From Acetivibrio alkalicellulosi (GTDB taxonomy: Bacteria > Bacillota > Clostridia > Acetivibrionales > Acetivibrionaceae), in assembly GCA_008125075.1 (NCBI GenBank), contig VLTH01000002.1, positions 151,195 through 215,194 of the forward strand: DNA of 64,000 bases, written 5' to 3'. The position numbers and the translations under genes were made by a program. A model generated the notes under the pieces. It had not been told where the DNA came from. It did not search any database and worked only from the letters and a program-made list of their open reading frames with translations. Positions 34,699-43,750 of this stretch are shown one piece after another. Every line of letters begins with the position of its first letter. Positions within the stretch are counted from its first letter, which is position 1.

Positions 34699-35559
34699 TC
34701 ATTTATTAGCCCTGTTATTATTCTTAACCATTCCATTATCTATATCATCTTTCATGGATTCCAAGGCGCTTTTTAATTCTACATATTTTTTACTTTCCAC
34801 CAACGAATGTAAGTAATTAATGTTTTGAATAATTTCAATACCATCATATTGTCGTTTTTGCTCTTCTTCTCTTTGAATAAGTTTACCCATTTTAAAAACA
34901 CTCTTAACAACCAGTGATGTAAAAGTAATTGTAATTAAAACACTCATTATAACTAGAACAATGTTTTCTGTGGTTGTTAATAATTCTACGTTATTAACAA
35001 CTATTGTATAAATAAGTATTAAATGCAAAAAAGAAAAGGCAAGTTGAAATATTAAAAATCTTATCCGGCTAACATAAAACTTATTAACATCTTTTTTACC
35101 CAGATAACGAATATTTATGTCTAACCTATATATAATATAAATAACAGCACCTATAATAACAAAATATTGTACAGCAAATAAAACAATACTGAAACTGCTC
35201 TCAACAATTTCTTCAGGTGTTATCCCTATTATGCTTGAAATTAAGTTAACTAAAAATCCTTGTACAGCTGCAAAAATAACCATAGTTACCAAGCAACTTA
35301 TAATTGATTCAACAATATTTAATTTGTAAATAAAATATATTAATACTGCAAAAGCCACCACTTGAGGTATAATAGAAAATAAATAATTATCAACTAGCAG
35401 CGCAAAAACTCTAAAAACTAAAACAGAGCTTAACCCAAGAATTACTACTTTCGAAAACCTCGTTGTTTCTCCTTTGCCAATAATTGCCCAGACAAATAAT
35501 GCCATTAAAAATTGCTCAGGTACCGAAACTATAAAAAATTCAACTAAGGATGTCCACAT
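34699..35559 (-). CDS. AgrC-like membrane receptor lacking a kinase domain
   Basis: 286 residues. About 1-215 form six or seven transmembrane helices (FLMALFVWAIIG, VVAFAVLIYFIYKL, FAVQYFVIIGAVIYIIY, NIVLVIMSVLITITFTSLVV). The short cytoplasmic tail (VFKMGKLIQREEEQKRQY... to the end) resembles the Spo0B-type helical hairpin that precedes the ATPase in AgrC kinases: REEEQKRQYDGIEIIQNINY. The expected phospho-accepting His-Asp pair of that helix is absent (Gln-Tyr-Asp), and there is no GHKL ATPase domain. It may be a receptor that signals by protein contact. The AgrD-type gene directly downstream supports this. Confidence 0.65.
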   Translation of the reverse strand: MWTSLVEFFIVSVPEQFLMALFVWAIIGKGETTRFSKVVILGLSSVLVFRVFALLVDNYLFSIIPQVVAFAVLIYFIYKLNIVESIISCLVTMVIFAAVQGFLVNLISSIIGITPEEIVESSFSIVLFAVQYFVIIGAVIYIIYRLDINIRYLGKKDVNKFYVSRIRFLIFQLAFSFLHLILIYTIVVNNVELLTTTENIVLVIMSVLITITFTSLVVKSVFKMGKLIQREEEQKRQYDGIEIIQNINYLHSLVESKKYVELKSALESMKDDIDNGMVKNNNRANK

Positions 35560-35598
35560 ACAAGTTAACCTCTCATTTTGTTAAGTTTAATTTATCAT

Positions 35599-35702
35599 AT
35601 TATATCATAATAATCAACAATTGTGCCAAACAAGATTTTTTTCGACTTTTTTTTGTTTCACCTCATAACATAAGCAACATTTCGTTGCTTATGTTTGTCG
35701 AA
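35599..35702 (-). promoter_or_regulatory. promoter region of the Agr-like operon with a Spo0A-box-like site
   Basis: An extended -10 TGATATAAT (35599-35607, minus strand) lies about 40 bases before the start; no good -35 is present. TGTCGAA (35696-35702), the core of the Spo0A box, and a one-mismatch AGTCGAA (35641-35647, other orientation) lie upstream. A perfect 11-base hairpin ACATAAGCAAC/GTTGCTTATGT fills 35668-35694. Spo0A control would tie the peptide to sporulation; this is inference. Confidence 0.4.
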
Positions 35703-35729
35703 TTGCCACCATTTCAATAATTCTTTGAC

Positions 35730-35895
35730 TTAGGAGCGCTGAAAATATAACTTCCACTATTATTCCACCACTGGCCTTATTAAAAGTCTTGGAACAAAAT
35801 GAAAGACTTAAAATCAAAGGGGCTTAAATGCCCCAAGATTTTATTTGATGTAAATATGCCATGAAAAGCAGAAGTAATATTTCAGACAATTCTTA
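35730..35895. repeat. R1 dispersed repeat overlapping the glnA stop codon
   Basis: Left end TTAGGAGCGCTGAAAATATAA, right end AGTAATATTTCAGACAATTCTTA, inverted. The right end contains TTA 35893-35895, the TAA stop of glnA. Nested inside are AAGTCTT...AAGACTT and a GGGGC...GCCCC hairpin. Confidence 0.7.
35811..35841 (-). terminator. terminator of glnA (inside R1)
   Basis: On the minus strand CTTGGGGC ATTTAA GCCCC forms a hairpin followed by TTTGATTTT. It sits about 55 bases after the glnA stop, within the R1 copy. Confidence 0.55.
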
Positions 35896-37227
35896 AAATT
35901 TTGTCAAATAGGTGTCAACTTCCCATTCGCTTATGTTGGTTTTATAATTGTTCCACTCTATTTTTTTTGCCATAATATATTTTTCGAAGACATGGGAGCC
36001 TAATGTTTTTTTAGCTAACTCGCTTATTTGGGTCTGACGTATTGCTTCTATAAGATTTTCAGGTAGTGATTCAATACCTTCTTTAAATCTTTCTGCTTCA
36101 CTCATGTCAAAAATATTTTTATTAGTTGGATTAGGAGGCATTGTCTTTTTTTCTATCCCATCTAGCCCAGCTGTTATTATAGCTGCTAAAGCTAAATATG
36201 GGTTACAAGCTGAATCTGGACACCTAAGTTCAATTCTCGTTGATTCCCCTCTTGATTTAGGAATCCTTATAAGGGGGCTTCTGTTGCCAGAAGACCAGGC
36301 TATATAAACAGGTGCTTCATACCCAGGAACCAACCTTTTGTAAGAATTAACTAACGGATTGGTAATTGACGTAATTGCCTTTATATGTTCTATCAATCCA
36401 CCCATAAAGCAATATGCATCCTCACTTAACTCAAGAGGATTGTTTTTATCATAAAAAGCATTTTTCCCACCTTTAAGTAATGATAGATTAATATGCATCC
36501 CCGAACCATTTATGCCATATATAGGTTTTGGCATAAATGTAGCGTGCAATCCATGCCTTTGAGCAATTGACTTTACAACAAGTTTAAATGTAACAATTGC
36601 ATCTGCTGTACTTAATACATCGTTATATTTAAAATCTATTTCATGTTGTCCAGGGGCAACTTCATGGTGGGAAGCTTCAACTTCATAGCCCATTTCCTCT
36701 AAAGCCAAACACATATCTCTTCTTGCGTTTTCTCCAAGATCAACAGGACCAAGATCAAAATAGCCTGCATTGTCATGGGTCTTAGTTGTAGGATTTCCTT
36801 CACCATCAGTTAAAAATAAAAAGAATTCACATTCTGGACCAACATTAAGAGTATCGTAGCCCATATCATTTGCTTTTTTTACTGCCCTTTTTAGTACATA
36901 TCTAGGATCACCTTCAAAGGGAGAGCCATCGGGATTATAAACATCACATATAAGCCTTGCAACCTTTCCTGTTTGAGGCCTCCATGGGAATACTAAAAAG
37001 GTATCAGTATCAGGCCTTAAATACATATCAGACTCCTCGATTCTAGCAAACCCCTCTATAGAAGAACCGTCAAACATACATTTGTTATCAAGTGCTTTTT
37101 CTAATTGTTCAGCTGTAATTGCAACATTTTTTAAGGCTCCAAAGATATCGGTAAACTGTAAGCGAATAAATTTTATGTCTTGTTCTCTAACAATTCTAAT
37201 CACATCTTCTTTTGAATATTTGTTCAT
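35893..37227 (-). CDS. glnA: glutamine synthetase, type I
   Basis: 444 residues, the GSI-alpha length. It has the beta-grasp N-terminus [17 protein letters not shown], the latch [17 protein letters not shown], the metal-site [16 protein letters not shown], the ATP-site region [11 protein letters not shown], and the glutamate flap [12 protein letters not shown]. It lacks the insertion and adenylylation tyrosine loop of GSI-beta enzymes, so it is expected to be feedback-inhibited by glutamine, as in Bacillus. It is a single-gene unit with R1 repeats on both sides and no glnR visible. Confidence 0.96.
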   Translation of the reverse strand: MNKYSKEDVIRIVREQDIKFIRLQFTDIFGALKNVAITAEQLEKALDNKCMFDGSSIEGFARIEESDMYLRPDTDTFLVFPWRPQTGKVARLICDVYNPDGSPFEGDPRYVLKRAVKKANDMGYDTLNVGPECEFFLFLTDGEGNPTTKTHDNAGYFDLGPVDLGENARRDMCLALEEMGYEVEASHHEVAPGQHEIDFKYNDVLSTADAIVTFKLVVKSIAQRHGLHATFMPKPIYGINGSGMHINLSLLKGGKNAFYDKNNPLELSEDAYCFMGGLIEHIKAITSITNPLVNSYKRLVPGYEAPVYIAWSSGNRSPLIRIPKSRGESTRIELRCPDSACNPYLALAAIITAGLDGIEKKTMPPNPTNKNIFDMSEAERFKEGIESLPENLIEAIRQTQISELAKKTLGSHVFEKYIMAKKIEWNNYKTNISEWEVDTYLTKF

Positions 37228-37273
37228 TACTGCTCACTCCTCTTGTTTTAATATTATTTTACAATATCTGCAC

Positions 37274-37427
37274 TAAGGAATGTCTGAAATATTACATCCA
37301 CTTTTTCCGAGGCCTATTTGGCATCAACAAAAACCAGGCATCTATCCTCGACCCTTTTAAGTCTTTCACTTTGTTCTAAGACTTCTAATAAGGCCTGTAG
37401 TTAAATAATAATTTTCAGCATTCCTAA
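37274..37427. repeat. R1 dispersed repeat upstream of glnA
   Basis: Left end CTAAGGAATGTCTGAAATATTAC, right end TAATTTTCAGCATTCCTAA, inverted. AAGTCTTTCACTTTGTTCTA and AGACTT inside form a stem. It starts 47 bases upstream of the glnA start, so the glnA promoter may lie within it. Confidence 0.7.
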
Positions 37428-37494
37428 AAAAGTCTGTGCAATCATTTTAAATCAGTGAAATATCTTGCATCAGCCTTTGAAATATTAATACTAC

Positions 37495-37542
37495 AAGTAA
37501 AAAGCGCACTCAAATAAAGTCTTTCGACTGGACTGAGAACGC
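37495..37542 (-). terminator. terminator of the STAS gene
   Basis: On the minus strand GCGTTCTCAGTC and GACTTTATTTGAGTGCGC form an interrupted stem followed by TTTTTAC. It lies about 130 bases after the STAS stop. A fragment of R3 (GCAATTTGTTTGC, about 37599) lies between. An attenuator upstream of glnA is an alternative reading. Confidence 0.5.
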
Positions 37543-37668
37543 CATTGTTCACATCTTTTTAACTTGTAATAATAGTCTATTCTAATTTAATGTTGGTGCA
37601 ATTTGTTTGCTTACACAAAATGTTTTTACTCTTTTTAATTCACCAATCCTAAATCATTTTACAACAAA

Positions 37669-38004
37669 TCATAATTTACTTAAAGCCTCAGTTTCAGTAC
37701 TATAAATCTCAATAAATCTATTAAGCCTTGTTACTTCAAACAATTTAATAATATCAGGCATAAGATTACACAATATCATTCTACCCTTTTTCTCTTTAAA
37801 CTTCTTATAGGTATCAATAATAATTCCTAATCCAGCACTATTCATATATATTACTCCATCCATACTTATTATAACAGAATTGCCTTCATTTTCTCTGGCT
37901 AAATTGTCAAGTAAATCTTTAAATTCATTTTGAGTAGATATTCTAATTTGTCCAGTAAGCTTAATAATCTTAACGCCCTCCACCTCTTTAACTTCAACTT
38001 TCAT
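37669..38004 (-). CDS. STAS domain anti-sigma factor antagonist
   Basis: 111 residues, one STAS domain: VKIIKLTGQIRISTQNEFKDLL, SVIISMDGVIYMNSAGLGIIIDTYKKF, and MILCNLMPDIIKLFEVTRL. The serine in MNSAGLG is in the place of the phosphorylated serine of SpoIIAA/RsbV. No anti-sigma kinase gene is next to it. It could bind an anti-sigma factor encoded elsewhere. The start follows AGGAGGTCC. Confidence 0.88.
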   Translation of the reverse strand: MKVEVKEVEGVKIIKLTGQIRISTQNEFKDLLDNLARENEGNSVIISMDGVIYMNSAGLGIIIDTYKKFKEKKGRMILCNLMPDIIKLFEVTRLNRFIEIYSTETEALSKL

Positions 38005-38441
38005 GCTAAGGACCTCCTCTGGATTTCGTATTGTTTAAATCGTTAAATTACATCTAGTATTCCTTACATTTTAATTTACTACCTATATCATAAATAGTCA
38101 AACTAAAATATTTAGCAATATCATCAGTATACTATAAATTATCAATATAGTTTTTGTATCTATGGAATATCAATAAACAGAACGACAAAAACAACTTTTT
38201 GTAATATTTTTAGGCTTAAGAAATAAGTAAAAAGCTATTTTTCTGCTTACCTCCTATAATTATGATGGAAAAGCTATATATTAAACACAATGAATTACAT
38301 CTTGTTTATTATTATATATCATTAGTATATCTTTTTCAATAAATTTGTTACCATCAATACATTTTTAATTAAGTAAAGTTATTATTTGCCGATATAATAA
38401 TTAAGTATAATGTACCTTACATTAGATAGGAGGTCTTGAGA
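38005..38441. other. 437-base divergent intergenic stretch
   Basis: It lies between the STAS gene (minus) and a small plus-strand gene. A short stem GTAAAAAGC/GCTTAC-type at about 38228-38252 is the only structure I notice. Two TATAAT-like blocks near 38393 and 38406 could serve the plus-strand gene, but I cannot match a -35. Confidence 0.3.
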
Positions 38442-38582
38442 ATGTTTTACACAGGAAAAAAAGTTAAGTATTTTGATAGTGACGTAGTTGTTTTGACATG
38501 GCTAAATGATGAAGTGTTAATTTTCATTGAAGACGATTACGTTAAATGGGTTGATAGTTCCTTTATTGAAATGATTCAATAA
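38442..38582 (+). CDS. 46-residue hypothetical protein
   Basis: ATG at 38442 follows an excellent ribosome site (ATAGGAGGTC). The product is MFYTGKKVKYFDSDVVVLTW and so on, ending in EDDYVKWVDSSFIEMIQ. It is acidic and aromatic, with no known domain. It is followed by a strong hairpin at 38628-38682. The combination of ribosome site, full frame and terminator argues that it is expressed. Confidence 0.6.
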   Translation: MFYTGKKVKYFDSDVVVLTWLNDEVLIFIEDDYVKWVDSSFIEMIQ

Positions 38583-38627
38583 GCCCTCAAAATGCTTAAT
38601 TGTAAGTTGCTTATGAAATGGTAGTAT

Positions 38628-38682
38628 AATATTAACATAGCAGCCAATTTGATAGTTGGGTTTTGGCGGCTATGTTAATATT
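38628..38682. terminator. bidirectional terminator between the 46-codon gene and rubredoxin
   Basis: A stem of AATATTAACATAGC with GCTATGTTAATATT, extended inward by AGCC/GGCG and CCAA/TTGG pairs, lies between two convergent genes. T-runs are short on both sides. Confidence 0.65.
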
Positions 38683-38694
38683 TTCAATGGTCTT

Positions 38695-38853
38695 TTATGC
38701 TTTTTCAAACATATCTTTTCCAACACCACACATTGGACATACCCAATCATCAGGGATTTCCTCAAAGGATGTTCCTGGAGCAACTCCACTATCTGGATCC
38801 CCTTCTGTCGGATCATATATATATCCACAAACTGTACAAATATACTTATCCAT
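38695..38853 (-). CDS. rubredoxin
   Basis: 52 residues from [20 protein letters not shown]. Two CxxCG knuckles (CTVCGY and CPMCGV) bind one iron. [12 protein letters not shown] is the classic second knuckle. It is a soluble electron carrier, common in anaerobes for oxygen and peroxide detoxification. The start with AGGAGTG upstream is preferred over a longer frame that adds 17 residues without a ribosome site. Confidence 0.95.
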   Translation of the reverse strand: MDKYICTVCGYIYDPTEGDPDSGVAPGTSFEEIPDDWVCPMCGVGKDMFEKA

Positions 38854-38958
38854 AATTTTATCCACTCCTATTAAGATTTTTATTTCTACTAATAATGATA
38901 CCAAAATGGTAACATATTTATCAAGTATTTTTCTTTCTACAAGTGAATTTATTTACCT

Positions 38959-39564
38959 TTAATTAGCTATGTCACAAAGTATTGACGAAAAAGTTGGATC
39001 TGAATTGGCTCTCCACAAAATATACCTGATTCCCATTGAAATAATATCTGCCATTTTCATCACAATACTTAAACGAGTGTTTTGTAGAATTAAGTAATCC
39101 ATAAATCCTCCAAAGTTTACTATCCCCGTTATATACATGTCTCCCACGGGAGCTAAGTCCTTTTTCACTCCTGAGCCTGGCTTTATAGATCCCTCTCCTA
39201 CAGTTATATATCCTACATGATCCATCTTTCCTAAGCATGCGTCTATTGCAACAATGAAAGGTTTATCATAATAAGTTAATATATCTTTCATAATAGTATC
39301 TATATTTTTTGCATGAACGGGTTTTTCCAGACATCCATGAATATAAACATTTTTATACTTCAAATCACTTATTTTATAGCCAATAAGTGGGCCTAGACTA
39401 TCTCCAGTGGATCTATCTGTACCAATACAAACAAATACTATAGACTTATAACCATTTTTTATTGAATTTCCTATTATATCATATAAAGTATCAGTAAACT
39501 TGCTAAAAGCATTATTGTTGTTAATGTCAATATAAACTTGCTTACACATAGTTTCTAACAGCAT
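38959..39564 (-). CDS. yyaC: YyaC-type spore protein (GPR-like protease fold, DUF1256)
   Basis: 201 residues. It has [54 protein letters not shown] and [21 protein letters not shown], the pattern of the YyaC family related to the germination protease GPR. Made in sporulating cells; the substrate is unknown. It adds to the sporulation character of the window. Confidence 0.9.
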   Translation of the reverse strand: MLLETMCKQVYIDINNNNAFSKFTDTLYDIIGNSIKNGYKSIVFVCIGTDRSTGDSLGPLIGYKISDLKYKNVYIHGCLEKPVHAKNIDTIMKDILTYYDKPFIVAIDACLGKMDHVGYITVGEGSIKPGSGVKKDLAPVGDMYITGIVNFGGFMDYLILQNTRLSIVMKMADIISMGIRYILWRANSDPTFSSILCDIAN

Positions 39565-39605
39565 ATAACTCTCCTATTGGTGTTAATATATTAATATATG
39601 TTAGC

Positions 39606-39775
39606 TTAGGATTGCCCAGAATAACTTAGCACTACTATTTCGTTATAGGCCCCCTATCTAATGCCAAATATACCTGATGATAGGGTGGGTGTAATTGCTT
39701 CACAATGTTTCTTTTATATTTTCTTCACTTTACTTACATACACCCTAGTGAAAGTAATACTCAAGCTAATCCTTA
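39606..39775. repeat. R1 dispersed repeat, degenerate copy
   Basis: Left end TTAGGATTGCCCAGAATAA followed by CTTAGCACTACTATTTCG; right end TAGTGAAAGTAATACTCAAG and CTAATCCTTA. The ends are more diverged than in other copies. The rest of 39565-40087 holds a terminator (39963) and an R4 copy (40033). Confidence 0.5.
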
Positions 39776-39962
39776 AAACTGTAATAACAGTATTAAGCTC
39801 AGCCAATATACATTTATTCTAATATTATTACCACTAATAGTTATAATATTACTCTATTTTTATATTTTACCCATCCAACATCCACTTTTCATTGAGTCTA
39901 TTTGACGTCTAAAAATGTTCGGGGCATCGAGCTCCAGTCTTTCACTACCTTCCAATCCTTCT

Positions 39963-39992
39963 AAAAAAGCTTGGGGCTAGATACCCCAAGCT
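39963..39992 (-). terminator. terminator of the SLH-domain gene
   Basis: AGCTTGGGG/CCCCAAGCT with a 7-base loop is followed by TTTTTTAG on the minus strand. It lies about 95 bases after the stop codon. Confidence 0.75.
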
Positions 39993-40032
39993 TTTATTTT
40001 AGTCTTAATATTTCAAACTAAATATATTTATC

Positions 40033-40090
40033 TTATTCTAAGTCTCCATCTGAAGCCTCGATGTTTAGCTTTAGCTAAACAAGTTCACTA
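40033..40090. repeat. R4 repeat at the end of the SLH-domain gene
   Basis: It reads CTTATTCTAAGTCTCCATCT, then GAAGCCTCGATGTTTAGC and TTTAGCTAAACAAGTTCACTA. Near-identical copies are at 43644-43702 and 50838-50892. The last CTA is the TAG stop of the gene at 40088. Confidence 0.7.
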
Positions 40091-42217
40091 TATTTTAATA
40101 GAATTATAAATTATAATAATTGCTTCTGCCCTTGAAAGCTGATCTTTAGGTCTGAAATAATCTCCATATCCATTAACTATATTAAGACCCCTTGCTAAAA
40201 CAACATAACCTATTAGATTTTGATCTATCTCATCTTTATCATTAAAAGTACAATTGAATATATGGTGAAGGTCTGCAATTTTATCATAATTAAGTGCCCT
40301 TATAATAAACTTTATACTTTCTTCTCTTGTCAAAAGAGCATCTGGATCTTTTTCGTCCTCTCTTATTATACCTTCCCTCTGTAATAAACTGTACAACCTA
40401 TCTATCTCATTTTCACTTTTTAATGTAGTAACTCTATAAAACTCATAACCACTATCGATTAATTGAGAAACAAGCAATAAATAATCTTTTTGTTTTATTT
40501 TATCATTAGGTTTGAATAATGGCCCTTCTAAACCTACCCCAATTTGAGCTAGAGTTTCTATCTGACTTTTCGCATAGTGTTCTGATATATCTGAATATTC
40601 TAATGGCTTTTCCTCTTTATAAGGTTCGCCATTATAGTTTAATATTGTTCCTGTATAGGCATCAAACATTGCTGGTTTTTGAGAATTTATAGCATATACA
40701 AGTCTTGCTTCCTGGTTGGAATCATCTTCAGATATTGTAAATTGGTTTATAATTTGGTACTCAAGGTTTATACCTACTTCTTTAAAAAATAGTTCATATA
40801 TCTCGTCTAATGATAGTATTTCAGTAGGAGGAGAAAACTCTACATCATTCCACTCCATGCTAAAGTTAGAAATCCTGCCTGTTATACCATCAAAGGTAAC
40901 TCTAAATGAATTTCTAGGAATCGGTATTTCATTAGCTACTCTTTCAAATGAAAAACTGTAATCTTCTTTAGAATAATCGAAATATCTGTCATAAGATAAC
41001 TCATTATATTGAGTTTCTTTAAACTTATCTGGCTGTATTTGCTCTAGGAAATTCTCCACAATATCTTTCGCAGATTCTTTATCATATTTAATAGTTTTAT
41101 CTTCGCTTCTTGGATAGTAAACATTAAAGCTGATTATTTCACCAGTTTCAGCATTAATTGAAGCCATTGTATAGTAAAAATCTCCTTTTTCTATTCCTTC
41201 ATCACTTGTAAAGTATAGCGTCCAAGTATACGTGCCATCTGAATACCAGCCCTTGCCAAGCTCTGCCCTTTCAAGTTTAAAACTTTCATCAATATATAAT
41301 GCATCAAATTTTCTTATTATATCTTCTGCTTCCTCTTGACTAATTAGTTTTGATGCTTCTTCAACAGACCTTAGCTCTTCTGGTGAAAGCATAATACTAT
41401 CACTAGTCTTTACGTTTTCTAAACCCATGCCTCCGCTAGCAAGTCCAATCTTTCCAAATTGTAAATCCATCACATTTATTCTTTCTCCTGTGAAAGCATC
41501 AAGAACATTTTCGCTTCCATATATAGTTTTATAAACCAAATACGCCCTGTCACTTTCTTTTGATATTTCATATACAAGCCTAAGGCCTAAGTTTTCAATA
41601 AATGCCTTCTTAGCCTCATCCATGTTTAATATATTTTCACTTGAGGGAAAATCAATATCACTAGTCCACTGCTTGCTGTAATATTGAATTTCTCCAGTAT
41701 TAGAGGTTACAGATACCGTTATAAATTCCAATGGAAGAGGTATATTATCATATGTCCTTATGTAAGTAAAAAAATACGCCCTATCTCCTCTTACAATTTG
41801 ATTGTCTTCTATCAGTTTAAGGTTATCAAAAATACTATCATTGTTTAATTTTTTAATCAATTCCTCTGCTTTACTAAGAGCTTCGCTTTTAGTAATGGTT
41901 GGGATTTTATTTCCCTTATCAAAATGTGTGTCATCATATTTATAGTAATTTATTACATTTCCCTTGTCATCCATACTTACTTCTATCATTCCCTTATAAG
42001 AATCCTTTTTGCTCCAATTGAAATTCCACATCCTTTTTCCACTGTAAGTGTTTACACTGTAGTTAAAATTCTCATATTCATCAGAAATTTCAAATACACT
42101 TTTAGCAGTTTTGATTAAATCCTCTAAGCTTATGTTGTCTTCAGCATATACCAAACCAGATATGCATCCTGTAATAATCATTACTACAGTTAAAATAAAT
42201 GCAATTTTTACTTTCAT
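40088..42217 (-). CDS. secreted YcdB/YcdC-repeat protein with S-layer homology domains
   Basis: 709 residues. It has a signal peptide (MKVKIAFILTVVMIITGCIS, cleaved near VYAED), then two or more YcdB/YcdC-type units (TKSEALSKAEELIKKL, DAFTGERI; repeated at ISQEEAEDIIRKFDAL and DAYTGTILNYNG). The C-terminal about 180 residues hold SLH motifs (YSDISEHYAKSQIETLAQIG; FNDKDEIDQNLIGYVVLARG; NGYGDYFRPKDQLSRAEAIII). It is probably anchored to the cell wall through secondary polymers. YcdB domains occur on spore- and cell-surface proteins of unknown function. Confidence 0.85.
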   Translation of the reverse strand: MKVKIAFILTVVMIITGCISGLVYAEDNISLEDLIKTAKSVFEISDEYENFNYSVNTYSGKRMWNFNWSKKDSYKGMIEVSMDDKGNVINYYKYDDTHFDKGNKIPTITKSEALSKAEELIKKLNNDSIFDNLKLIEDNQIVRGDRAYFFTYIRTYDNIPLPLEFITVSVTSNTGEIQYYSKQWTSDIDFPSSENILNMDEAKKAFIENLGLRLVYEISKESDRAYLVYKTIYGSENVLDAFTGERINVMDLQFGKIGLASGGMGLENVKTSDSIMLSPEELRSVEEASKLISQEEAEDIIRKFDALYIDESFKLERAELGKGWYSDGTYTWTLYFTSDEGIEKGDFYYTMASINAETGEIISFNVYYPRSEDKTIKYDKESAKDIVENFLEQIQPDKFKETQYNELSYDRYFDYSKEDYSFSFERVANEIPIPRNSFRVTFDGITGRISNFSMEWNDVEFSPPTEILSLDEIYELFFKEVGINLEYQIINQFTISEDDSNQEARLVYAINSQKPAMFDAYTGTILNYNGEPYKEEKPLEYSDISEHYAKSQIETLAQIGVGLEGPLFKPNDKIKQKDYLLLVSQLIDSGYEFYRVTTLKSENEIDRLYSLLQREGIIREDEKDPDALLTREESIKFIIRALNYDKIADLHHIFNCTFNDKDEIDQNLIGYVVLARGLNIVNGYGDYFRPKDQLSRAEAIIIIYNSIKI

Positions 42218-42392
42218 AATTATCTCTCCTTTTTAATCCATATTTAAAATATTACTATTTATCAAGTTAGATGTTTAAAAGGTCAAAAATGTTTCAATTA
42301 TTTTTGATATTTTTTATTTATTTTTTCATATACTTAATACGGGCTAGTAGAAATTTCTTAGTCTATTAATGTGTCAGCCGGAGGTAGAGTTA

Positions 42393-43502
42393 ATGTTTCT
42401 TTTTATTACTATAAAAAAATCCCTAGCTATAGCAATAATAGCAGTTTTAACGATCTGTCTTATAAGTATAGCTTTATATGGAAATTCTCAATATGTACCG
42501 ACTATATTCATAAGTGATGCTCATCAAAACCTGGTAGAAAATATTTTTTATATTAGAAATAATGCCTTTTTAGAAGGCAATTTAGAAAAAATAGAGCCTC
42601 TATACAATAAGGACACTAAGTTGGGCACATGGGCATACGAGCATCAGGCAATAAAAATGAAATATCTTCACAACTGGGCAGATAAACAAGGGGTTAACTT
42701 TACAGATATTAGTACAAAAATAGTAATTCGCCACATAAAAGATGCTCAATCAGGTTATCAATATAATTTTATCTGCTCCACCGAGTATAAATATTCCTAT
42801 ATCAATGATCCTGAAACAGAAAATTTTTTTCGCATTGGTACATATCACTCTTTAAAGTTAGAGAAAAAAGACGGCAAATGGTTAATTTCAAAAGAGTGGT
42901 ATACAGATCCATTTGCAGACTCATTAAACTTAGATAACATAAAAACTGATGAATTTAAAGAGTATATATTAAATTCAAAACCTCGTGATTTGTCAAACCT
43001 AAACCAAAGAAGACTTAGTGCAGTAGAGTATGCAGATCGTTACTGTGGTGCAGCAGCAGATGAGGAATATGGATTATCTTATAACAAAAAATACAAAGAT
43101 TACAATCCGCTAGGTGGTGATTGTGCAAATTTTGCATCTCAGGTTTTGCATGAGGGAGCAAACTTTAAGAAAACAAATACTTGGAGATATGATAAAGATG
43201 GCAGTAAGGCCTGGGTTAACGCACAAGCTTTTACAGATTATATGCTTTACAGTGGTAGGGGATCACTGATAACAAAGGGAACCTATAATAAAGTTTTCAA
43301 AACTTCATTCAAGCTTTTGCCAGGTGATTTTATAGCTTATGAAAAAAAAGGTAAAATAACTCATGTGTCAGTTGTAACGGGCCTAGATTCTAATGGTTAT
43401 GCTTTAGTAAATTGTCATAACACTGATAGATACAGAGTTCCTTGGGATCTTGGCTGGAGTGATAAAGGTATAAGTTTTTGGTTTGTACGAGTAAATTACT
43501 AA
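42393..43502 (+). CDS. exported amidase-domain protein (Amidase_6 type)
   Basis: About 369 residues from the ATG eight bases after CCGGAGG; a frame opening 24 bases earlier would include the ribosome site. It has an N-terminal membrane/signal helix (SLAIAIIAVLTICLISIALYG), a middle region of unknown fold, then the CHAP/NlpC-like cysteine domain from about 220: YNPLGGDCANFASQVLHEGA with the catalytic cysteine, GDFIAYEKKGKITHVSVVTG with the histidine, and NCHNTDRYRVPW. This family is common in Clostridia and is often linked to spore or envelope remodelling. Confidence 0.85.
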   Translation: MFLFITIKKSLAIAIIAVLTICLISIALYGNSQYVPTIFISDAHQNLVENIFYIRNNAFLEGNLEKIEPLYNKDTKLGTWAYEHQAIKMKYLHNWADKQGVNFTDISTKIVIRHIKDAQSGYQYNFICSTEYKYSYINDPETENFFRIGTYHSLKLEKKDGKWLISKEWYTDPFADSLNLDNIKTDEFKEYILNSKPRDLSNLNQRRLSAVEYADRYCGAAADEEYGLSYNKKYKDYNPLGGDCANFASQVLHEGANFKKTNTWRYDKDGSKAWVNAQAFTDYMLYSGRGSLITKGTYNKVFKTSFKLLPGDFIAYEKKGKITHVSVVTGLDSNGYALVNCHNTDRYRVPWDLGWSDKGISFWFVRVNY

Positions 43503-43534
43503 AGGTGTTAAGAAATGAACTTGGCAAAATAAGT

Positions 43535-43592
43535 ATGGAGGCTTTAAGATGGAACTTTACTCTATATAAATTAATCCCTACTTAAAGCCCCC
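43535..43592 (+). terminator. possible terminator after the amidase-domain gene
   Basis: GGAGGCTTTAAG and CTTAAAGCCCCC can pair across a loop of about 35 bases. The loop is long and the T content after it is modest, so confidence is limited. Confidence 0.4.
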
Positions 43593-43610
43593 TTCTCTCA
43601 TTTTATGCCC

Positions 43611-43702
43611 GTGCCATTTGTTTGCTTGCGCAAACAGGCACTTATCTTATTCTAAGACTCCATCTGAAGCCTCGATGTTTAGCTTTAGCTAAGCGAGTTC
43701 AC
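43611..43702. repeat. R3 hairpin core joined to an R4 copy
   Basis: GTGCCATTTGTTTGC and GCAAACAGGCAC (43611-43641) form the R3 core hairpin. R4 follows directly (43644-43702) with CTCCATCTGAAGCCTCGATG and TTTAGCTTTAGCTAAGCGAG. The junction suggests the two repeats belong to one composite element. Confidence 0.6.
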
Positions 43703-43750
43703 TCTCATTTTATTTTTTGTCCTTATTCTAAAATAAATTTAATATTTTGG

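Noticed and set aside
35611-35630. Sigma-54-like promoter (TGGCAC-N5-TTGAT) upstream of the Agr-like operon
   Set aside because: The essential GC at -12 is GA here, and an extended -10 of sigma-A type lies in the same place.
38972-39238. 88-codon minus-strand ORF inside yyaC
   Set aside because: It is an alternative frame of yyaC with no family resemblance.
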